Source: JBDTMT01 sp033764095 (lineage in GTDB: Bacteria > Desulfobacterota > Binatia > HRBIN30 > CADEER01). From it: a stretch of DNA of 13,930 bases. The notes under the pieces were generated by a model. The model was not told the origin of the DNA, did no database searches, and worked only from the letters and a program-made list of their open reading frames with translations. Position 1 is the stretch's first letter; the number at the start of each line of letters is the position of its first letter. The position numbers and the translations under genes were made by a program. Below are positions 1 through 6,792 of the stretch, piece after piece. The stretch covers positions 1 to 13,930 of the forward strand of contig JANRJF010000344.1 in the NCBI GenBank assembly GCA_033764095.1, given 5' to 3'.

Positions 1-369
1 GCGCTGCTCACCGTCGTCGGCTTCTCGGTCAACGACACGGTGATCATCTCGGACCGCATACGCGAGAACCGCGGCAAGGACCGCCGCGCGCCGCTCGCCG
101 AGGTGATCAATCGCAGCGTCAACGAGACCCTCAGCCGCACCATCCTCACCTCCGGTACGGCGATCATGGTGACCCTGTCGCTGTTCCTGCTTGGCGGCCC
201 GGTGCTGCAGGGTTTCGCCTTCGCGCTGCTGGTCGGCTTTACCGTCGGCACCTATTCGTCGGTGTTCATCGCCGCGCCGATCGTGCTGTATTTCGAGAGC
301 AGGGAAACCAAGGCGCCGGCCGGCGCTGCGGCGGGGCGCGGCTCGGCTCCGGCCGCCCGCCGCACCTGA
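1..369 (+). CDS. secF: Protein translocase subunit SecF, C-terminal part (5' end outside window)
   Basis: SecF works with SecD in the inner membrane, using proton motive force to help SecYEG export proteins. Only the last 122 codons are present; frame 1 is open from the first base. Visible are the conserved GFSVNDTVIISDRIREN stretch (the family's 'GYSxNDTVVxxDRIREN' block), the NETLSRTILTS loop, and two last hydrophobic segments, the second containing LLVGFTVGTYSSVFIAAPIV, which is typical of the SecD/SecF C terminus. The protein ends in a short Ala/Arg-rich tail after YFESRE, normal for the family. secF directly upstream of recJ is a recurring arrangement in bacteria. The upstream neighbour, outside the window, is expected to be secD (inference). 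Confidence 0.95.
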   Translation, partial: ALLTVVGFSVNDTVIISDRIRENRGKDRRAPLAEVINRSVNETLSRTILTSGTAIMVTLSLFLLGGPVLQGFAFALLVGFTVGTYSSVFIAAPIVLYFESRETKAPAGAAAGRGSAPAARRT

Positions 370-397
370 GTGGGCTGGTGCGCTCGGCGCTGCGCGG

Positions 398-560
398 CCC
401 CCATCCCGACCTTCCCCCGCTGACGCGGGGGAAGGGGGCGGCTTCGCGCGTAGCGATCGCGTGGCGCTCCTGGCTCCTTCCCCGCGCCGACGCCACGGAA
501 GGGGTCGCGTGGCGCTCCTGGCTCCTTCTCCCGCGCAGCGGGGGAAGGCCGGGATGGGGG
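398..560. repeat. C-rich palindromic element, copy 1 (MITE/REP-like)
   Basis: The outer ends are inverted copies: 398-420 (begins CCCCCATCCCGACC) and 538-560 (ends CCGGGATGGGGG) agree at 22 of 23 positions. Each end also folds locally: 410-420 pairs with 425-435 around a TGAC loop (11 bp), and 524-534 pairs with 538-548 around a GCA loop with one mismatch. An internal 48-bp tandem duplication (457-504, then 505-552) shares its first 24 bases exactly and adds a third, weaker hairpin near 476-503. The element fills the secF-recJ spacer and ends 4 nt before the recJ start codon. No T-run follows the hairpins, so they do not look like intrinsic terminators. A second copy is at 10224-10351. No coding capacity is seen. 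Confidence 0.85.
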
Positions 561-564
561 TGAG

Positions 565-2283
565 ATGAAAGCGCGGCGCTGGCAGCTCACCCCGGCCGCC
601 GAGGACGCGCCGCGCCTGGCGGCCGAGCTCGGCGTCTCGCCGCTGCTGGCGCAACTGCTCGCGGCGCGCGGGCTCGGCGACCCGGCGCGCGCCAGTGCCT
701 TCCTCGACGCACGGCTCGGCGAGCACCTGCGCTCGCCGATGCTGTTCCGCGAGATGGCGCGCGCCAGCCAGCGCCTCGCCGACGCGGTGGCGCGCAACGA
801 GCGCATCGGCATCTACGGCGACTACGACGTCGACGGGGTGAGCGGCAGCGCCGTGCTGGTGCGCTTCCTGCGCGCCGTCGGCGCGCGGCCCGATCCGCTG
901 GTGCACATCCCGCATCGGTTGAAGGAGGGCTACGGGCTCGGCGCGGTGGGCATCGAGCGGCTCGCCGCCGGCGGCGCCAAGGTGATGATCACCGTCGACT
1001 GCGGCGCGGTGGCGCACCGGGAGATCGGGCTGGCGGTCGAGCGCGGCATGGACGTCATCGTCTGCGACCATCACCAGGTCGCCGAGACGCGGCCGCCCGC
1101 CTACGCGGTGATCAATCCGATCGAGCCCGACGCCGGCTTTCCATTCTCCGGGCTGTGCGGCGCCGGCACCGCCTTCTACCTGGCGCTCGGTACGCGCATG
1201 GTGCTGCGCGAGCGCGGCGGGCCGGTGCCCGACCTGCGCAAGGAGCTCGACCTGGTGGCGCTCGGCACCATCGCCGACCTGGTGCCGGTGGTGGAGGAGA
1301 ACCGCGTCCTGGTGCGCTACGGGCTGCGCGAGCTGGAGCGCAGCACGCGGCCCGGCATCGCCGCGCTCAAGCGCGTCGCCGGCGTCGACCGGCTCTCCAG
1401 CGGCGCGATCGGCTTCCGCCTGGCGCCGCGCCTCAACGCCGGCGGGCGGCTCGACGACGCGATGCGCTCGCTCGAGCTGCTCACCACCGAGGACGGGCCG
1501 CGCGCCGAGCAGCTGGCGATGGCGCTCGACGGCGAGAACCGCGCCCGCCAGGGCATCGAGCGCGAGATGCTCGACGAGGCGGTGCGCCTGGTCGAGGCGT
1601 CGGGCGGCGTCGCCGGCCGGCACGGGCTGGTGCTGGCGTCGGAGAAGTTCCACCCCGGCGTGGTCGGCATCGTCGCGTCGCGGCTGGTCGAGCGCTACTA
1701 CCGGCCGACCGTGCTGATCGCCGCCGAGTCGGGCGGCGTGGGGCGCGGTTCGGGGCGCAGCATCGCGGGCGTCGATCTCTACGGTGCGCTCGCCACCTGT
1801 CGCGAGGTGCTCGAGCGCTTCGGCGGCCATCGCGCCGCGGCGGGACTGAGCATCCGCCTGGAGAAGGTCGACGAGCTGGCGGCGCGCTTCGAGGCAGCGC
1901 TGGCGGCGCGCACCACCGACGAGGACTTCGTCGCCCGCACCCGCGTCGACGCCGAGCTGTCGCTCGCCGCGCTCGACGCGCGCTGCCTGGACGACCTGGC
2001 GCGCCTGGAACCGTGCGGCATGGGCAATCCCGAGCCGGTCTTCCTCGCCCGCGACGTGCGCGTGCGCGACCGCCGCATCGTCGGCGACAGCCACCTCAAG
2101 CTGCAGTTGGAGCAGGGCGGCCGCACCATGCCGGCGATCGGCTTCGGCATGGGCGATCTGGGCATCGCCGTCGGGACCCGCCTCGACATACTTTTCCAAC
2201 CGCTGCTGAACGAGTGGAATGGCAATATTTCCACGGAGTTACGCCTACGCGACCTGCGCGAGCATGGGGCCCAGGCGAATTGA
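565..2283 (+). CDS. recJ: Single-stranded-DNA-specific 5'-3' exonuclease RecJ
   Basis: RecJ degrades single-stranded DNA 5' to 3' in RecF-pathway recombination, mismatch repair and restart of stalled forks; it needs Mn2+ or Mg2+. At 572 residues it matches the usual length (E. coli about 577). The DHH phosphoesterase core is intact: motif I GDYDVDG at residues 85-91, the name-giving DHH at 168-170, and a LDLVALGTIADLVP block. The DHHA1 domain carries the FGGHRAAAG motif at 419-427. The C-terminal ~110 residues, with EPCGMGNPEPVF and SHLKLQL, form the OB-fold region. The N terminus (KARRWQL...LLAARGL) aligns with the family start, so ATG 565 is well supported. There is no ordinary Shine-Dalgarno; the preceding bases GGGGGTGAG belong to the repeat at 398-560. 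Confidence 0.96.
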   Translation: MKARRWQLTPAAEDAPRLAAELGVSPLLAQLLAARGLGDPARASAFLDARLGEHLRSPMLFREMARASQRLADAVARNERIGIYGDYDVDGVSGSAVLVRFLRAVGARPDPLVHIPHRLKEGYGLGAVGIERLAAGGAKVMITVDCGAVAHREIGLAVERGMDVIVCDHHQVAETRPPAYAVINPIEPDAGFPFSGLCGAGTAFYLALGTRMVLRERGGPVPDLRKELDLVALGTIADLVPVVEENRVLVRYGLRELERSTRPGIAALKRVAGVDRLSSGAIGFRLAPRLNAGGRLDDAMRSLELLTTEDGPRAEQLAMALDGENRARQGIEREMLDEAVRLVEASGGVAGRHGLVLASEKFHPGVVGIVASRLVERYYRPTVLIAAESGGVGRGSGRSIAGVDLYGALATCREVLERFGGHRAAAGLSIRLEKVDELAARFEAALAARTTDEDFVARTRVDAELSLAALDARCLDDLARLEPCGMGNPEPVFLARDVRVRDRRIVGDSHLKLQLEQGGRTMPAIGFGMGDLGIAVGTRLDILFQPLLNEWNGNISTELRLRDLREHGAQAN

Positions 2284-2314
2284 GGTGAAACTCGTCACCA
2301 TCGCGTCACTCACC

Positions 2315-2343
2315 TTGACGATGACTAACACGCCGTGTTACTT
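2315..2343 (+). promoter_or_regulatory. Putative promoter/operator of the HTH gene with a 15-bp dyad
   Basis: A TTGACG hexamer (2315-2320), close to the -35 consensus, is followed by a perfect dyad, TAACACG-C-CGTGTTA (2326-2340), in the spacer and -10 region. The -10 sequence itself is poor (TTACTT at 2338-2343, 17 nt after the hexamer). The dyad could fold only as a 6-bp stem with a 3-nt loop and has no T-run, so an operator for a dimeric regulator fits better than a terminator. It lies 32 nt after the recJ stop and 54 nt before the ATG of the HTH gene. Which protein binds it is unknown; the adjacent HTH protein is an obvious candidate. Confidence 0.4.
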
Positions 2344-2394
2344 CGGGCCCCTCGTCATTTCGGCACCACCGCAGCACCGACACACGCCAAAGCC

Positions 2395-2583
2395 ATGGAT
2401 CGCGACGACGCGTTGCTGAACAGCAAGGAAGTGGCCCGCATCCTCGACCTCAGTCCGGATACGGTGAACGAGTTCGCTCGCAAGAGCATCCTCCCAGGCG
2501 TGAAGAAGGGCCGGCAGTGGCGCTTCCGCCGCCGCGACATCGCGTCGTTCAAGCGCCAGGTGCGCGGCACGACGGCGGCGTGA
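2395..2583 (+). CDS. Small helix-turn-helix DNA-binding protein (MerR/excisionase-type, HTH_17-like)
   Basis: A 62-residue protein that is essentially one winged-helix domain. LLNSKEVARILDLSPDTVNEFARKSILPGVKKGRQWRFRRRDIASF is the classic pattern: a first helix with KEVA, a recognition helix with DTVNEFARK, a 'LPGVKKGRQWRF' wing and a final RRRDI helix. Such proteins act as excisionase-like DNA-bending factors or small transcription regulators. ATG 2395 was chosen because homologous sequence begins within a few residues of it. An in-frame GTG at 2335 would add 20 unconserved residues and overlap the upstream dyad. No clear Shine-Dalgarno is seen for either start. No integrase or phage gene is nearby, so a regulatory role, perhaps of itself and the methyltransferase 43 nt downstream, is more likely than excision (inference). 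Confidence 0.8.
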   Translation: MDRDDALLNSKEVARILDLSPDTVNEFARKSILPGVKKGRQWRFRRRDIASFKRQVRGTTAA

Positions 2584-2626
2584 AGGCGGCGCGCGCCCCG
2601 CTTCCGCTTCCCAAGGAGTTGCCCCG

Positions 2627-3292
2627 ATGCCGTTTCCCGAGAGCAGCACGCTCGCCCATCAGAGCAAGCTCTACTCCGAGTTCTCGCAGTTCTACGACCT
2701 GGTCTTCGCCCGCTACTTCTACCCCCGCATCGTCGGGGTGATCCGCAAGCTGCAGATTCCCCCCAACGCCAAGGTATTGGAGGTGGGGGTCGGCACCGGC
2801 CTGGCGCTGGCGGCGTATCCGAAGCACTGCCAGGTCACCGGCCTGGATCTCGCCCCCGACATGCTCGACCACGCGCGCGAGCGCATCGTGCGCAACGGCT
2901 GGCGGCACATCCAGGTGATGCAGGGCGACGCCATGGACATGAACCTGCCGGACGACAGCTTCGACTACGTCACCGCCTTTCACGTCGTCAGCGTCGTGCC
3001 CGATGCCGGCCGCATGATGCGCGAGGTGATCCGCGTCTCGAAGCCCGGCGCGCGTATCGTGGTGATCAACCACTTCCGCAGCGACAAGCGCGTGCTGGCC
3101 TCGATCGACCGCCGCCTGGAGCCGGTGACGCGTCGCTGGGGCTGGCACACGCTCAGCCGCGGCGAGGTGTTCGACGGCCTGCCGCTGCAGATCGAGTCGG
3201 TCTACAAGACCTCGCGCAACTCGCTGTTCACCATCGTCGTGGCGCGCAACGCCAAGACCGACGAGGCGGCGCGGCTCAGTGCCGCGACCTGA
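2627..3292 (+). CDS. Class I SAM-dependent methyltransferase, PmtA-like (possible phospholipid N-methyltransferase)
   Basis: A 221-residue Rossmann-fold methyltransferase. The SAM-binding motif I is VLEVGVGTG (50-58), the acidic residue ending strand 2 is D74 (VTGLDLAPDML), and D101 sits in the QGDAMD segment. The combination of YDLVFARYFYPR near the N terminus, HVVSVVPD (119-126) and a RIVVINHF strand (143-150) resembles bacterial phosphatidylethanolamine N-methyltransferases of the PmtA type, which make phosphatidylcholine at the cytoplasmic membrane. UbiE/MenG-like enzymes share much of this, so the substrate is not certain. A good Shine-Dalgarno AAGGAG (2613-2618) lies 8 nt before the ATG. 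The gene lies 43 nt after the HTH gene and may be co-transcribed with it. Its 3' end overlaps the converging minus-strand gene by 17 bp. Confidence 0.85.
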   Translation: MPFPESSTLAHQSKLYSEFSQFYDLVFARYFYPRIVGVIRKLQIPPNAKVLEVGVGTGLALAAYPKHCQVTGLDLAPDMLDHARERIVRNGWRHIQVMQGDAMDMNLPDDSFDYVTAFHVVSVVPDAGRMMREVIRVSKPGARIVVINHFRSDKRVLASIDRRLEPVTRRWGWHTLSRGEVFDGLPLQIESVYKTSRNSLFTIVVARNAKTDEAARLSAAT

Positions 3293-3860
3293 CGCCGGGG
3301 TCGAACGGCACGATGCCGCGGCGCAGCAGCCACTGGGCATCCTGCGCGCCGCGCGTGCGTAGCCAGCGGGTGTAGACCCGCACCGTCTGCACGTCGTCGC
3401 GGAACATCTCCGCGAAGCTGATCTCCGACAGCACGCGAACGAAATCCGGGAACCCGGCGGCGATCTCGGCGAACACGTCGCTGCGCGCGGCGGTGTCGCT
3501 CGGCAGCAGGCCGGCGAGCTGGTGATAGGCGATGCGGCCGAGGCCGATGTAGTAGTCGGTCGAGACCGTCTGCCGCTCCAGGCTCTCCATGAAGACGCCG
3601 GAGAGGAAGAGCGCGGTGTCGCCGACGTGTTTGAGCGCCGCGGCGCGGCGCGGCCGCGGATGCTGGAAGGACTCCAGGTACTCGATCGCCAGCGGCCGCG
3701 CGTTCCAGTCCGGGCCGGGCTTGGCGAAGTGCTCGAGCAGCGACACCAGGTAGTGCTCGGTGGGCTCGCTCGGCCGCACCGCGTGGGTGCGAAACGCCCC
3801 GTGCAGGAGGTCGCGGAAGAATTCGGCCAGCGAATGGCGGACTAGACCCGGCTCCGCCAT
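3276..3860 (-). CDS. Conserved-looking hypothetical protein of unknown function
   Basis: I do not recognise a named family. The 194-residue product looks soluble and mainly alpha-helical, with no signal peptide or membrane segment. Segments with the feel of conserved motifs are VGDTALFLSGVF (79-90), DYYIGLGRIAYHQLA (102-116) and YTRWLRTR...WLLRRGIVP (163-185). The N terminus is helical (LAEFFRDLLHGAF). It is the only convincing minus-strand gene here. Its ATG at 3858-3860 is preceded on its own strand by GGAGA (3865-3869), spacing 4 nt. It converges with the methyltransferase, overlapping 17 bp tail to tail, and diverges from ctpA across a 283-bp spacer that holds an octamer repeat element. 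Composition matches its neighbours, so recent transfer is not indicated. Confidence 0.75.
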   Translation of the reverse strand: MAEPGLVRHSLAEFFRDLLHGAFRTHAVRPSEPTEHYLVSLLEHFAKPGPDWNARPLAIEYLESFQHPRPRRAAALKHVGDTALFLSGVFMESLERQTVSTDYYIGLGRIAYHQLAGLLPSDTAARSDVFAEIAAGFPDFVRVLSEISFAEMFRDDVQTVRVYTRWLRTRGAQDAQWLLRRGIVPFDPGVRSRH

Positions 3861-3937
3861 GCCGTCTCCACCCGCACCGTCAGCACGGCTCGATCTTTCA
3901 AAACGCCTGGCGCCATTGCAAGGCGATTCTCAGAGCC

Positions 3938-4070
3938 AGGCTGTTAGGCGGTTAGGCTGCTAGGCGGTTAGGGGAAGAATGGGGCGGCGATCGCGAGCCC
4001 GGGATACCAAGGTTCCAGCCGCGCGCCGCGTTCTCCCCTGACAGCGAACAGCCTAACCGCCTAACAGCCT
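3938..4070. repeat. Octamer-built inverted-repeat element A
   Basis: The left arm (3938-3979) is four tandem 8-mers, GGCTGTTA, GGCGGTTA, GGCTGCTA, GGCGGTTA, then GGGGAAGAA. The right arm (4031-4070), read on the minus strand, is GGCTGTTA, GGCGGTTA, GGCTGTTC, a 7-mer GCTGTCA, then GGGGAGAA. The outer 22 bases of the two arms are perfectly complementary. The 51-bp centre (3980-4030) is unrelated to the centres of the other copies. It lies in the spacer between the divergent minus-strand gene and ctpA, upstream of the ctpA promoter. No ORF is seen. Confidence 0.88.
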
Positions 4071-4088
4071 TCTTCCCGCACTCCTCAG

Positions 4089-4117
4089 TTGTTGCTCATC
4101 GCGCCCTTCGATAGAGT
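4089..4117 (+). promoter_or_regulatory. Putative ctpA promoter
   Basis: TTGTTG (4089-4094), a 17-nt spacer, and TAGAGT (4112-4117). The -10 keeps the T-A-N-N-N-T core also seen upstream of xseA and rpoZ. Transcription would begin near 4124, about 20 nt before the GTG start, leaving a short leader that holds the GGAGG at 4129-4133. It lies just downstream of octamer element A. Confidence 0.45.
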
Positions 4118-4143
4118 GGGCGCAATTTGGAGGCTCGTCCCCC

Positions 4144-5508
4144 GTGAGACAGCGAGCAGGTATCACCCTTTTTCTCGTCGTCGTGTGCGGCACGCTGCTG
4201 ATGAGCAGCTGGCTGGCGCGGCGGGTGTCGGCAGTCGGTCGCGACGCGTACCAGAACATCGAGACGTTCGCGAACGTGCTGACGATGGTGCAGAAGAACT
4301 ACGTCGATGACGTGCCGACCGACAAGCTGATCGACGGCGCGATCAACGGCATGTTGTCGTCGCTCGATCCGCACAGCGCCTACCTGACGCCCGACCTCTA
4401 CAAGGAGCTGCAGGTCGACACGCGCGGCAGCTTCGGCGGCCTCGGCATCGAGATCACGCTGCGCAACGGCGTGCTGACGGTGGTGTCGCCGATCGAGGAC
4501 ACGCCCGCCTTTCGCGCCGGCGTCAAGGCCGGCGACCAGATCATCAAGATCGACAACGAGTACACCAAGGACATGACCCTGGTGCAGGCGGTCAAGATGA
4601 TGCGCGGCCCCGAGGGCAGCAAGATCAAGCTGACGCTGCGCCGCGAGGGCAAGCCGGATTGGATGAACCTGACGCTCAAGCGCGAGGTGATCCAGATCAA
4701 GAGCGTCAAGTCACGCACCCTGGAGCCGCACTTCGGCTACCTGCGCATCACCCAGTTCCAGGAGCGCACCGAGCGCGACGCCCGTACCCAGATCGCCGAC
4801 TTGGAGAAGTCGACCGGCGGTATGCAGGGCCTGGTGCTCGACCTGCGCAACAACCCCGGCGGGCTGCTGTCGCAGGCGGTGAAGGTGTCGGACCTCTTCC
4901 TCGACTCGGGCATGGTCGTCTACACCGAGGGCCGGCTCGATAACCAGGCGCAGAAGTTCTACGCCCACAAGGGGCCGATCACCGGCGACTATCCGATCGT
5001 CGTGCTGGTCAACGGCGGCAGCGCCAGCGCCTCGGAGATCGTCGCCGGCGCGCTGCAGGACCACAAGCGCGCGATGGTGGTCGGCCAGCAGACCTTTGGC
5101 AAGGGGTCGGTGCAGACCATCCTGCCGGTCGCCGAGGGCGACTCGGCGATCCGTCTGACCACGGCGCGCTACGTCACCCCGAACGGCCGCTCCATCCAGG
5201 CGACCGGCATCACGCCGGACGTGGTGGTCGAGCCGGCCGCGCAGGAGATGGCGTCGGCCGGTACGCCGGAGCAGCCGCCCGACCAGATCAGCGAGAAGAA
5301 CCTGCCCCGCCACCTGGAGGGCAAGGACGAGAAGCACCAGGACGGCGACGACGGCGACGACGAGCAGCCGGGCTCCGAGGCGGCGGCCGTGCCGGCGCCC
5401 GACGCTCCCGACGCGCAACTCGACAAGGCGCTGGAGCTGCTCAAGAGCTGGAACGTCTACAAGACGACGACGGTAGATTCGCCGCCGGCCGCGCAGCCGG
5501 AATCCTGA
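4144..5508 (+). CDS. ctpA: Carboxy-terminal processing protease CtpA (S41 peptidase with PDZ domain)
   Basis: CtpA/Prc-type proteases trim or degrade envelope proteins from the C terminus using a Ser-Lys pair. This 454-residue protein starts with a hydrophobic segment (residues 6-22) that would export it or anchor it in the inner membrane. A CtpA N-terminal helical region (NVLTMVQKNYVDDV...SSLDPHSAYLTP) follows, then a PDZ domain around 95-180 (GSFGGLGIEI; FRAGVKAGDQIIKID). In the peptidase domain, NGGSASASEIVAGALQD and TFGKGSVQ carry the expected nucleophile S295, general base K320 and Q324, with the 25-residue Ser-Lys spacing of E. coli Prc. An acidic, low-complexity tail (about 390-454) is unusual but not unique. 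GTG 4144 is preceded by GGAGG (4129-4133), 10 nt away. The YibQ-like gene downstream is a common partner. Confidence 0.95.
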   Translation: MRQRAGITLFLVVVCGTLLMSSWLARRVSAVGRDAYQNIETFANVLTMVQKNYVDDVPTDKLIDGAINGMLSSLDPHSAYLTPDLYKELQVDTRGSFGGLGIEITLRNGVLTVVSPIEDTPAFRAGVKAGDQIIKIDNEYTKDMTLVQAVKMMRGPEGSKIKLTLRREGKPDWMNLTLKREVIQIKSVKSRTLEPHFGYLRITQFQERTERDARTQIADLEKSTGGMQGLVLDLRNNPGGLLSQAVKVSDLFLDSGMVVYTEGRLDNQAQKFYAHKGPITGDYPIVVLVNGGSASASEIVAGALQDHKRAMVVGQQTFGKGSVQTILPVAEGDSAIRLTTARYVTPNGRSIQATGITPDVVVEPAAQEMASAGTPEQPPDQISEKNLPRHLEGKDEKHQDGDDGDDEQPGSEAAAVPAPDAPDAQLDKALELLKSWNVYKTTTVDSPPAAQPES

Positions 5509-5511
5509 AGA

Positions 5512-5609
5512 AGGCGGTTAGGCTGCTAGGCGGTTAGGCTGTCAGGGGAAGAGGCGTCGACCGCCTCGATCCGCCCCGAACAGCGAACAGCCTAGCAGCC
5601 TAACCGCCT
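5512..5609. repeat. Octamer-built inverted-repeat element B
   Basis: The left arm is GGCGGTTA, GGCTGCTA, GGCGGTTA, GGCTGTCA (5513-5544), then GGGGAAGA. The right arm (5573-5609), read on the minus strand, is GGCGGTTA, GGCTGCTA, GGCTGTTC, a 7-mer GCTGTTC, then GGGGCGG. The outer 20 bases of the arms are complementary. The element begins 3 nt after the ctpA stop codon and ends 19 nt before the next start codon. It has the shortest centre of the clearly paired copies. Confidence 0.88.
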
Positions 5610-5613
5610 CTTC

Positions 5614-5620
5614 TTATATG
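5614..5620 (+). promoter_or_regulatory. Possible -10 element just upstream of the YibQ-like gene
   Basis: TTATATG, an AT-rich run in a GC-rich region, lies directly between element B and the ATG at 5629, 8 nt away. A start of transcription 6-8 nt downstream would fall at or next to the ATG. No good -35 hexamer is seen; the corresponding bases lie in the repeat arm. Weak evidence. Confidence 0.25.
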
Positions 5621-5628
5621 GCGAGCCG

Positions 5629-6786
5629 ATGGCTCTGCGCGGCGAGCGGCCCCCGATCGGTCTGGCCTGGGTGATCACCTGGCCGCTCAGCGCCGTGCTC
5701 GCGGCGCTGGTGTTCCTCAGCGCCGAGGAGCTGCGCCATCCGGGCCCCGGGGCGGCGCCCACTCCGGCGACCGCCAGCGGCGCCGACTGGTACGAGCGCC
5801 TGCCGGCGCGCATCGCGGCGATCGACACGGCGCTGCGCAAGGGGCCGCTGCGCCTGGCGGCGGTCGAGGAGACGCGCGGCTCCGGTCCGCTGCGCTTCAA
5901 GTACCGCCTCTACGAGGTGCAGTTGCCGGAGGCGGAACGGCCGAAAGCCGAGGCGGCGATCGAGGCGGTGCGCGGCATCGATCCCGGACTGGTGCTCACC
6001 ACCTCGCAGACCGCCGACGCCACCGAGGTGCGTTTCGGGCTCGACGGTCTGCTGGTGGCGACGACGCGCTTCCTCTGGCGCGAGCACCCCGAGACGCGGC
6101 CGCGACTGACCCTGGTGATCGGTCCGCTCGGCGACGATCTGCGCCTCGCCCGTCACGCCATCGAGGCGCTCGAGGCGCCGGTGGTGCTTGGCGTCAATCC
6201 GGCCCGCCCGTTCGCGGCGCAGGTGACCGAGCTCGGCAAGCTCTTCGAACGCGAAGCGCTGGTGCAGTATGTCGTCGCGCCGCCGCCACCACCGCCGCCG
6301 ACCCTGGCCGATCCGCTGGAGACACCGGCGCCGCGGCCGCGACCGGCGCCGACGCCGCCCGGGCTCGACGAGTCGCTGGCGGCGGTGCCGGGCGCCATCG
6401 GCGTGGCGTGGACCGGCCCGCCCGGCGTCGCGCCGCCCAAGCCCTCCACCGCACTGCTCGCCGGCGTCGCGCAGCGCGGCCTGATCTTCGTCGGCGCGCG
6501 CGGCGACAAGGACAAGTCCGCCGCCATCCCGATCCCGGTGCAGCTCGCCGAAGCCGGCGAGAAGGTGGCGGCGCCCGCCGAGCAACTGGAGGCGCTGGCC
6601 ACCGCGGCGCGCAAGCAGGGCCGCGCCATCGCCATCTGCCCGCCGACCGACGCCATGCTCGCCGCCGTGCAGGCGGCGCTGCCGCAGTGGCGCGAAGCGC
6701 AGCTCGACGTCGTGCCGCTCAGCGTGCTCGCTTCCGGCCCGCTGCCGACGCTGGAACCGACGCCGGCGGCGACGCCGAAGCGGTGA
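5629..6786 (+). CDS. YibQ-like divergent polysaccharide deacetylase (DUF610/COG2861 type), catalytic residues lost
   Basis: A 385-residue protein with an N-terminal signal-anchor (LAWVITWPLSAVLAALVFLS, about 12-31), then a linker and an uncharacterised 55-155 segment. From residue 160 the fold follows the divergent polysaccharide deacetylase family: TLVIGPLGDD where the family has VIDDLG, AIEALEAPVVLGVNP (first helix and strand 2), VPGAIGVAWTGPP where GVNNHMGS is expected, GLIFVGARGDKDKSA for the LFFLDSRT block, AIAICPP for IGHP, and DVVPLSVL for the VPxSEL end. Thus the overall pattern is kept while the Asp and His metal or catalytic positions are all replaced. A proline-rich insertion (PPPPPPP and PRPRPAPTPP, about 218-244) interrupts the fold. 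Position downstream of ctpA supports the family call. No Shine-Dalgarno is evident before ATG 5629. Confidence 0.8.
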   Translation: MALRGERPPIGLAWVITWPLSAVLAALVFLSAEELRHPGPGAAPTPATASGADWYERLPARIAAIDTALRKGPLRLAAVEETRGSGPLRFKYRLYEVQLPEAERPKAEAAIEAVRGIDPGLVLTTSQTADATEVRFGLDGLLVATTRFLWREHPETRPRLTLVIGPLGDDLRLARHAIEALEAPVVLGVNPARPFAAQVTELGKLFEREALVQYVVAPPPPPPPTLADPLETPAPRPRPAPTPPGLDESLAAVPGAIGVAWTGPPGVAPPKPSTALLAGVAQRGLIFVGARGDKDKSAAIPIPVQLAEAGEKVAAPAEQLEALATAARKQGRAIAICPPTDAMLAAVQAALPQWREAQLDVVPLSVLASGPLPTLEPTPAATPKR

Positions 6787-6792
6787 GGCGGA

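Noticed and set aside
398..560. Intrinsic terminator of secF from the GC-rich hairpins
   Set aside because: No run of T follows any of the stems, and the same hairpins recur at 10224-10351 as part of a repeat element.
1155..2288. A 377-codon + strand open frame overlapping recJ in another frame
   Set aside because: It is extremely Arg-rich without recognisable structure; recJ explains the region.
2335..2394. GTG 2335 as start of the HTH gene
   Set aside because: It would lie inside the operator-like dyad and add 20 residues with no resemblance to the domain family.
2395..2583. Prophage or integrative element marked by an excisionase-like gene
   Set aside because: No integrase, attachment site, tRNA target or other phage gene is nearby, and base composition is continuous with the neighbours.
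3938..4070. CRISPR array, because of short regularly spaced repeats
   Set aside because: The 8-bp units are directly adjacent without spacers and occur in inverted arms; no cas gene is present.
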